Shown: piece by piece, positions 17,022 to 21,196 of the stretch | Numbering within the stretch: the stretch's first letter is position 1 | Layout of the letters: each line of letters begins with the position of its first letter | Source of the DNA: Treponema sp. UBA4328 | GTDB taxonomy: Bacteria > Spirochaetota > Spirochaetia > Treponematales > Treponemataceae | Assembly (NCBI GenBank): GCA_002394465.1 | Contig: DGTU01000061.1 | Span: forward strand, 1-21,196 | Length of the DNA: 21,196 bases | Direction of reading: 5' to 3' | Notes under the pieces: generated by a model | The model's database searches: none | What the model was told of the DNA's origin: nothing | What the model saw: only the letters and a program-made list of their open reading frames with translations | Made by a program: the position numbers and the translations under genes

Positions 17022-18415
17022 AAGAGCCCCTCCCGCACCATTTCCGATTCCGTGGATATCCCGTCTTTGAGTTTTGACATCGCATCTTCCCTGAGTGTCC
17101 TGAACCCCAGTTTTGTCATATGCCTTCGGATTTCATAGTCAGATGCACATTTCCCAATCATCATGGAAGCTTCTTCATCCGGAAGAAAAACTTCACTTAC
17201 AGCCGTTCTTCCGCTGTATCCGGTAAAACTACAGATAGTACAGCCTTTACCAGAACATTCATGGCAGCTTTTTCTGACAAGTCTCTGCGCAAGGACAGCC
17301 CTTAAAGTTCCCGCAATAAGATACGGCTCTATTCCGAGGTTACGCAGTCTTGATACTGCAGAAAGGCTGTCATTCGTATGAATGGTTGAAAGAATCAGAT
17401 GTCCAGTCAGGGCAGAACGCACGGCAAGTGCAGCAGTCTCCGGGTCTCGTATTTCACCAACCATAATTACGTCAGGATCCTGCCGGAGAATACGCCTTAA
17501 TATAGTTTCAAATCCTAGACCAATTCCTTCATTAACCTGTATCTGCTCTGCACCATCAATTATCTTTTCAACAGGATCTTCTATGGTTACAATCTTCAGC
17601 AGATCCATATTCAGGCTTTTGATCATTGCATGTAACGTCGTAGTCTTTCCGCTTCCGGTAGGTCCGGTTACGAGAATCATTCCATACGGATTCCTAAGAG
17701 AATCCTTCAGCATATTCAGGTTATCTTTTGAAAAACCAAGTTCATCGAGTCCAAGGATTTCACCTTCCGCATCAAAAAGACGCAGAACCACATCCTGTCC
17801 GCATACCGACGGAACAATCGAAACACGGAAATCAAGTTTTCTTCCGCCTGCCTGAACACTCATTCTCCCGTCCTGACAGAGCCTGTTTTCCATGACATTA
17901 AGGTCTGCCATAATCTTGATCCGGCTTACAAGATTATCAAAAATATTCTTACTGAGAGTTCTGACAGTTTTAAGGACTCCGTCTATTCTTAAACGTACGT
18001 TTATTCCTTCCTTTGTTCCCTGAATATGTATATCACTTGCCCTTTTCCTTATGGCTTCAAGACATATGGCATTGATTACATTTACAACAGGAGCATCACT
18101 GTTTATGTTCTCAAGACAAAAGGCCTCATCATTCATCCGGCTGCTTATATTGTCTGACACACCCTCTACATACTTTCCAACAAACTCAGCAAAATCAGCT
18201 TCTTTTACTTGTACAACCCTGATTTTCTTAGGAGAATGTACCAGCGTAAGGATACCAATATCATCTGCCGCGTTTTGAGCAGCAGCTACACAGACTTCAT
18301 CGTCTGATTCATTTAATTTCACGCAGCGGGAAGTTTTTATAAAGCTGTCTGTATATTGCCCGGTGACAGCCCTGTACCAGGCAAATTCTGTTATATCAGG
18401 TTTGAGGTCTTTCAA
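17018..18415 (-). CDS. gspE: Type II secretion ATPase GspE
   Basis: 465 residues. The start is TTG 18415-18413, supported by AGGAGG at 18428-18423 seven bases upstream and a TTGA overlap with the gspD stop. Motifs by residue: ASDIHIQ (126-132); Walker A GPTGSGKTTT (251-260); Asp box TIEDPVE (277-283); Walker B DPDVIMVGEIRD (313-324); His box GHLILSTIHTND (338-349); and a four-cysteine zinc-type motif with Cys384, 387, 392 and 395. All catalytic elements are present. The N-terminal region is about 100 residues of divergent sequence before the conserved part, shorter than in proteobacterial GspE (about 500 residues). Its usual partner there is the cytoplasmic domain of GspL; here that domain is very small, in the 461-residue fused protein, so the docking may differ. 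Confidence 0.97.
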   Translation of the reverse strand: MKDLKPDITEFAWYRAVTGQYTDSFIKTSRCVKLNESDDEVCVAAAQNAADDIGILTLVHSPKKIRVVQVKEADFAEFVGKYVEGVSDNISSRMNDEAFCLENINSDAPVVNVINAICLEAIRKRASDIHIQGTKEGINVRLRIDGVLKTVRTLSKNIFDNLVSRIKIMADLNVMENRLCQDGRMSVQAGGRKLDFRVSIVPSVCGQDVVLRLFDAEGEILGLDELGFSKDNLNMLKDSLRNPYGMILVTGPTGSGKTTTLHAMIKSLNMDLLKIVTIEDPVEKIIDGAEQIQVNEGIGLGFETILRRILRQDPDVIMVGEIRDPETAALAVRSALTGHLILSTIHTNDSLSAVSRLRNLGIEPYLIAGTLRAVLAQRLVRKSCHECSGKGCTICSFTGYSGRTAVSEVFLPDEEASMMIGKCASDYEIRRHMTKLGFRTLREDAMSKLKDGISTESEMVREGLL

Positions 18416-20583
18416 AGTCCTTCCTCCTGATATTTCTGCCGAAGGCGATTTAGATTTTCTTCTTCTCCGGGCGTAAGTTCTGGTGATTTTTCAACAAACG
18501 GAACAAGATAGATTATGAACTCGCTTTCAACCATACTAATCTGAGTACTTTTGAACAGATTCCCGATCAGTGGAATATAGCCCAAAAGAGGAGTCCTCTT
18601 TTCTGACACATCCTCTTCCTGCTGAAACAGTCCTCCTATTACTACAGGTTCGCCGCTTTTTGTTCTTACATTGGTACTGACTTTCTTTTCTGAAGTTGAC
18701 GGAGGTGCGGTTGTGTTTGAAGCCGATGAAGAGTCGACGCTTCCCTGCTTCGATACCTGTGCATCCACCTTTACGGTAATCATTTCATCCCCGCTGACCC
18801 AGCCGTTTATTGAAAGAATAAGTCCGCTCTTGATTTCACGTGTAGTACTTGTATATAAATCGCCGTTTGTATCCACAATTATGTCGCGATAACGGTATGT
18901 GTTTGTATTTGAAAAACTCAATGCTTCCCCGCTTATACCGTTCAATGTAGTATCAGCAAGGACACGCGATTTTCCTTCCGAAAGTTCTGCGCTAAGGCTC
19001 TGTGCAAACTGAAACCCGAACTCAGAAATTATGTCAAAATTAATTCCGAAAATATTTGATGCCGTTGAACTCCATGTAATTCCGGAATCATCTTTTGTAT
19101 TTCCCATGTTGATACCGGCACTATAATTAAGGCCTTCAGTTTTCTGCCGCTGTATTACAAGAAGCTGATATTTTATCTGTTGTTTCGGACAGTCTATATC
19201 CAGCAGATCTCTCGAAAAATCTTCAAACTGCTTCCTGGACCCCGTAAAGAAAATAAGGGTTGGCTCATTCGTTTCCTTTATGTTTTCTTCAGTGACAGAC
19301 GGAGGCAGGTTCTTTTTCAGTTCATCACTTTTTATATACTTGAGTTTAATGCTCCTGCTCTCCTTTTTACTGTCAAGGACACTTATAAATTCTTCCAGTT
19401 TGTTCTCTGTTTCATCCGTTACCTGCGTAACAAAACCATTCCCTGAAGGGAGAATAATTGTATCTGACAAAAGCAATACTTTAGGGATCAGCGGAATAAG
19501 CTCTTTTGCAGGAATGGAACTAAGATAAAAAGTTTTGAATTTCCTTTCTCCGGCATCTGTATCTATCCGTTTTACAAAGTCTTCGATTGGATTAATTTCT
19601 GACGGACTTCCGGTAAGAATCAGTGAATTGGAATTTTTATCGGTTTTCAGGAATGGAGAAGCATTGAGTTCAGCAGGAAGAAGCGGTACCAGATTTTCCA
19701 TGCTGATATTCTTGAGCGATATGATTCTTGTTTCCTTATGTCTTTTTATTACATCCTTTTTTTGAATTTCGTAAATATAATATATATTGTTATTTAAAGA
19801 GTAATCGCAGTTACACTGATCAAGAATCAGAGAAAGCAGTTCTTCAAAATCTTTATCAGTATATATCAGGCTCTCTAAGGTTACATTCGGTTTAGACAGA
19901 AGCGAAAATTCCCGTTCCCCCTTTCTGAAAAGAGTTTCTGCTACGTTTACGAAAGAAGCTTTCTGAATATTGCATGAAAACCTGCCTTTTGCCTCTGACA
20001 GCGTAAAAATATCCATGTTTCTTTTATTTATGCTTCCTGTGCTTTTTGTAATGTAAAAGCCGTCAGCAATCCGTTCCAGTGCAAAACCCGGGAGTTTGAC
20101 GATTGCAAGATTAAGGATATCTTCAAGGCTTGCATCTGCAGTACGAATCGTAACGGTTATATTAGGCAGGGAATCAAAGATGATAGATCTGTTCGTATAA
20201 CGTGAAAGCAGGTTAAGCAGAGGTTCCAGAAGGACATTCTCAGTATTCAGTGAAAGATTACCGTTACTGACGGTATTAATTTTTACTCTGGTAACGGAAT
20301 AAATGCTGCCATTCTTTTCCACATACAAATGACAGTGTTCAGCGAATCTGTTCAAAGCAGAATCAAAATCCTTATCCTCAAAACGAAATGTAGCATTTCC
20401 AGTTACAGTTTCATCTATGATGACGGACTGTCCGCATACATCAGCAACGGAGTAAATGATGTCGGAGATTTTCTGATTCCTGAAGTCCATGAATATTGAA
20501 GAATCATTTTCCTGAGGAAATATAGAAATTGCAGAAAGGTAAACAAACACTTTTATAAATAATTTTACAGAGAGCCTTTTCAA
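18412..20583 (-). CDS. gspD: Outer-membrane secretin GspD
   Basis: 723 residues from TTG 20583-20581. The frame stays open upstream to 20709, but that extension lies inside gspO in another frame. The TTG has a perfect AGGAGG 5 bases upstream, overlaps the gspO stop (TTGA) and begins the signal peptide LKRLSVKLFIKVFVYLSAIS, so it is the better start. Mature N0 domain: FMDFRNQKISDIIYSVADVC near residue 31. N1-type segments include LEDILNLAIVKLPGFAL and MENLVPLLPAELNASPFL. The secretin core near the C-terminus has LSAELSEGKSRVLADTTLNG, then GEPVVIGGLFQQEE and the hallmark PLLGYIPLIGNLFKST. It forms the multimeric outer-membrane channel. No C-terminal pilotin-binding S-domain is evident after LVPFVEKSPELTPGEEEN, though lipoproteins encoded downstream could still help targeting. 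Confidence 0.95.
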   Translation of the reverse strand: MKRLSVKLFIKVFVYLSAISIFPQENDSSIFMDFRNQKISDIIYSVADVCGQSVIIDETVTGNATFRFEDKDFDSALNRFAEHCHLYVEKNGSIYSVTRVKINTVSNGNLSLNTENVLLEPLLNLLSRYTNRSIIFDSLPNITVTIRTADASLEDILNLAIVKLPGFALERIADGFYITKSTGSINKRNMDIFTLSEAKGRFSCNIQKASFVNVAETLFRKGEREFSLLSKPNVTLESLIYTDKDFEELLSLILDQCNCDYSLNNNIYYIYEIQKKDVIKRHKETRIISLKNISMENLVPLLPAELNASPFLKTDKNSNSLILTGSPSEINPIEDFVKRIDTDAGERKFKTFYLSSIPAKELIPLIPKVLLLSDTIILPSGNGFVTQVTDETENKLEEFISVLDSKKESRSIKLKYIKSDELKKNLPPSVTEENIKETNEPTLIFFTGSRKQFEDFSRDLLDIDCPKQQIKYQLLVIQRQKTEGLNYSAGINMGNTKDDSGITWSSTASNIFGINFDIISEFGFQFAQSLSAELSEGKSRVLADTTLNGISGEALSFSNTNTYRYRDIIVDTNGDLYTSTTREIKSGLILSINGWVSGDEMITVKVDAQVSKQGSVDSSSASNTTAPPSTSEKKVSTNVRTKSGEPVVIGGLFQQEEDVSEKRTPLLGYIPLIGNLFKSTQISMVESEFIIYLVPFVEKSPELTPGEEENLNRLRQKYQEEGL

Positions 20584-21005
20584 ATAATCCTCCTGCAAAA
20601 AATATTTGTAACTATATAGCCGGCCGTAACGAAAGGTGCAAACGGCAGACGCTTTATCTTGTATCTGAAAATTATAAAGAAGAGGAAAACAGCAGCACCA
20701 ATAGTGCAAGCGGAAATCAGCACGAGAGATGTTCTGAAGAAACCGGAGCAGTAACCGATAACCGCCGCAAGCTTAACATCTCCCATACCTATTCCCTTTG
20801 TAACAGCAGCTGTCACAAAAAATACGAGGAAAAAGAATAGCGAACTCATGAGCTTCACCGGAATATCTGCCGGAACAGTAGACAGGTCAAAAGCCAGTAC
20901 TGCAAGAGAAAACACAATGGTAACTGGATTGGGAATCCGCCCGCAGGTTAAATCAAAATACGAGATTATTATCAGATATAAAAGGCAAGATATCTGCAAA
21001 AACAA
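20580..21005 (-). CDS. gspO: Short prepilin peptidase (A24 family), GspO-like
   Basis: 141 residues. The start is TTG 21005-21003, directly after an in-frame TAA; the nearest ribosome site, AAGGAG at 21023-21018, is 12 bases away, which is somewhat long, and a second in-frame TTG at 20999 is the only close alternative. The two catalytic aspartates of the A24 aspartic peptidases are visible: Asp18 in YFDLTCGRIPN and Asp76 in the GxGD motif GMGDVKL. Around five hydrophobic helices are evident, and the end has the usual LPFAPFVTAGYI. The N-terminal methyltransferase domain of full PilD/GspO is missing, so this is the short peptidase-only form. It would cleave the GspG and GspK leaders encoded downstream. 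As first gene of the operon it follows the promoter region at 21030-21065. Confidence 0.92.
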   Translation of the reverse strand: MFLQISCLLYLIIISYFDLTCGRIPNPVTIVFSLAVLAFDLSTVPADIPVKLMSSLFFFLVFFVTAAVTKGIGMGDVKLAAVIGYCSGFFRTSLVLISACTIGAAVFLFFIIFRYKIKRLPFAPFVTAGYIVTNIFCRRII

Positions 21006-21034
21006 TTATAAACGCTGCTCCTTTATATCTGTAT

Positions 21035-21065
21035 AATATAGGTAAAAAAAAAAAAAACTTGTCAA
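21035..21065 (-). promoter_or_regulatory. Promoter of the T2SS-RHS operon
   Basis: On the minus strand, a perfect -35 box TTGACA lies at 21065-21060 and a -10-like TATATT at 21040-21035, with a 19-base spacer, 30 bases before the gspO start codon. TATTAT at 21038-21033 is an overlapping alternative with a 21-base spacer. Almost the whole spacer is a T14 run, and the spacing is longer than the optimal 17. It is the only good candidate upstream of the tightly packed operon. Function is inferred from consensus match. Confidence 0.6.
21044..21057. repeat. 14-bp A/T homopolymer between promoter elements
   Basis: An uninterrupted run of 14 A on the plus strand (14 T on the operon strand) lies inside the -35/-10 spacer of the putative operon promoter. 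It is the longest homopolymer I noticed in the window. Such runs change length by slipped-strand mispairing, which here would change promoter spacing. Confidence 0.95.
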
Positions 21066-21067
21066 GT

Positions 21068-21090
21068 GTTGGACAATTCAGTTGTCCAAC
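21068..21090. promoter_or_regulatory. Perfect inverted repeat, probable operator
   Basis: The arms GTTGGACAA (21068-21076) and TTGTCCAAC (21082-21090) pair perfectly around a 5-base centre TTCAG. Just beside it, 21057-21067 is ACTTGTCAAGT, an 11-base near-palindrome with a related TTGTC-AA core that covers the -35 box. It lies between two divergent candidate promoters, so a repressor-binding site is likely. As RNA it would also form a hairpin. On the operon strand the T run begins only 10 bases after the stem, which fits a classic terminator poorly. Confidence 0.6.
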
Positions 21091-21106
21091 TATGTTCATA
21101 AACATA
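21091..21106. promoter_or_regulatory. Second inverted repeat in the divergent intergenic region
   Basis: The 6-base arms TATGTT and AACATA are separated by CATA. This AT-rich dyad sits directly next to the larger inverted repeat and just upstream of the candidate plus-strand promoter. It is short and could arise by chance; a second protein-binding site is possible. Confidence 0.35.
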
Positions 21107-21114
21107 TATTTTTG

Positions 21115-21144
21115 TTGCTTTTGTCGTAAAACAGCCTGTATAAT
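21115..21144 (+). promoter_or_regulatory. Promoter facing the right edge (orphan RHS tip)
   Basis: A perfect TATAAT at 21139-21144 is preceded by TTGCTT at 21115-21120 with an 18-base spacer. Only 6 bases separate the TATAAT from ATG 21151, so a normal start site would fall on the A of the ATG and the transcript would be leaderless. No ribosome-binding sequence is present. The -35 match is weak (3 of 6). Confidence 0.5.
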
Positions 21145-21150
21145 CAAAAT

Positions 21151-21196
21151 ATGGAAAAACGTTTTAATCACATCAATTGCGATTTGTATGCCTACG
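21151..21196 (+). CDS. 5' end of a probable orphan RHS C-terminal tip, continues beyond window
   Basis: ATG 21151 opens a frame that is still open at the edge and encodes MEKRFNHINCDLYAY. After the four new residues the sequence is identical, base for base and in frame, to the end of the RHS core encoded at the left edge. This is the form of an orphan RHS tip: a short start fused to the last core residues and, outside the window, presumably a different toxin tip. An in-frame TAA at 21127 rules out a longer upstream core here. It could be expressed as a leaderless message, or be a silent cassette used only by recombination. Only 15 codons are visible, so the toxin cannot be named. Confidence 0.55.
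   Translation, partial: MEKRFNHINCDLYAY
21163..21196. repeat. Right copy of 34-bp terminal inverted repeat
   Basis: Perfect reverse complement of bases 1-34. It lies in the orphan RHS frame and encodes FNHINCDLYAY on the plus strand. It starts at the first base after which the orphan and the full-length gene agree (codon TTT of Phe, one base earlier shared by chance or not). The repeat extends to the window edge and may continue outside. Confidence 0.9.

Noticed and set aside
17382..17855. Plus-strand ORF of 157 codons
   Set aside because: It is the antisense shadow of the conserved gspE ATPase core.
20584..20709. N-terminal extension of GspD by 42 residues
   Set aside because: The extension lies entirely within gspO in another frame, places residues before a perfectly good signal peptide and ignores the AGGAGG-TTG start.
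21044..21090. Rho-independent terminator on the minus strand (hairpin plus T14)
   Set aside because: Ten bases, containing a perfect TTGACA, separate the stem from the T run, so the promoter/operator reading fits better. A terminator shielding the operon is not fully excluded.
20953..21171. Minus-strand ORF of 72 codons across the promoter region, starting GTG in the right repeat
   Set aside because: It reads through the T14 tract as a run of Phe, has no ribosome site, overlaps the gspO start in another frame and covers the promoter; it is most likely chance.

Overview
The window looks like a spirochaete, most probably a Treponema relative. The genome is moderately AT-rich. Lipoprotein signal peptides have loose lipoboxes, TTG starts are frequent, and the giant SpvB/TcdB-RHS protein ends in an RHS core of the type I associate with Treponema. 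The genus is an inference from protein style, not from a marker gene. No tRNA, rRNA, CRISPR array, transposase or recombinase gene is visible.

Layout, in transcription order (right to left, all on the minus strand). One tightly packed transcription unit runs from about 21.0 kb to the left edge. It opens with a promoter/operator region (21030-21106) whose -35/-10 spacer contains a 14-bp A/T homopolymer. Then come type II secretion genes: prepilin peptidase (gspO), secretin (gspD), ATPase (gspE), platform protein (gspF), major pseudopilin (gspG), a very small membrane ORF in the usual gspH/I position, a gspJ-like and a gspK-like pseudopilin, and a 461-aa protein that appears to fuse the GspL/PilN, GspM/PilO and GspC/PilP functions. 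Five accessory envelope genes follow: a lipoprotein, a membrane-anchored coiled-coil protein, a periplasmic-domain plus beta-barrel protein, and two more lipoproteins. The last gene is a secreted SpvB/TcdB-like RHS protein of at least 3098 residues that runs off the left edge. Neighbouring genes overlap by 1 to 14 bases or are separated by at most 17 bases; the one exception is the short gap after gspG.

How they probably work together. The giant protein has a Sec signal peptide, a ZU5-like segment, an SpvB domain, six FG-GAP-like calcium-type motifs, many YD repeats and an RHS-associated core. It is the last gene of an operon encoding nearly all of a type II secretion machine. The simplest reading is that this machine is dedicated to exporting the RHS protein or placing it on the cell surface, with the five middle genes as adaptors, pilotins or surface partners.

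The most striking feature is at the edges. The first 34 and last 34 bases are a perfect inverted repeat. In both copies it encodes FNHINCDLYAY, the junction of the RHS core just before the variable toxin tip, and both copies are in the same reading frame relative to the repeat. On the left it is part of the full RHS gene. On the right it follows a short start (MEKR) directly downstream of a TATAAT box, like an orphan RHS tip. Recombination between the two copies would invert the whole secretion/RHS unit and exchange the C-terminal tip in frame. The sequence cannot show whether this inversion happens. It may also simply mean that an assembly contig ended at a repeated RHS core.
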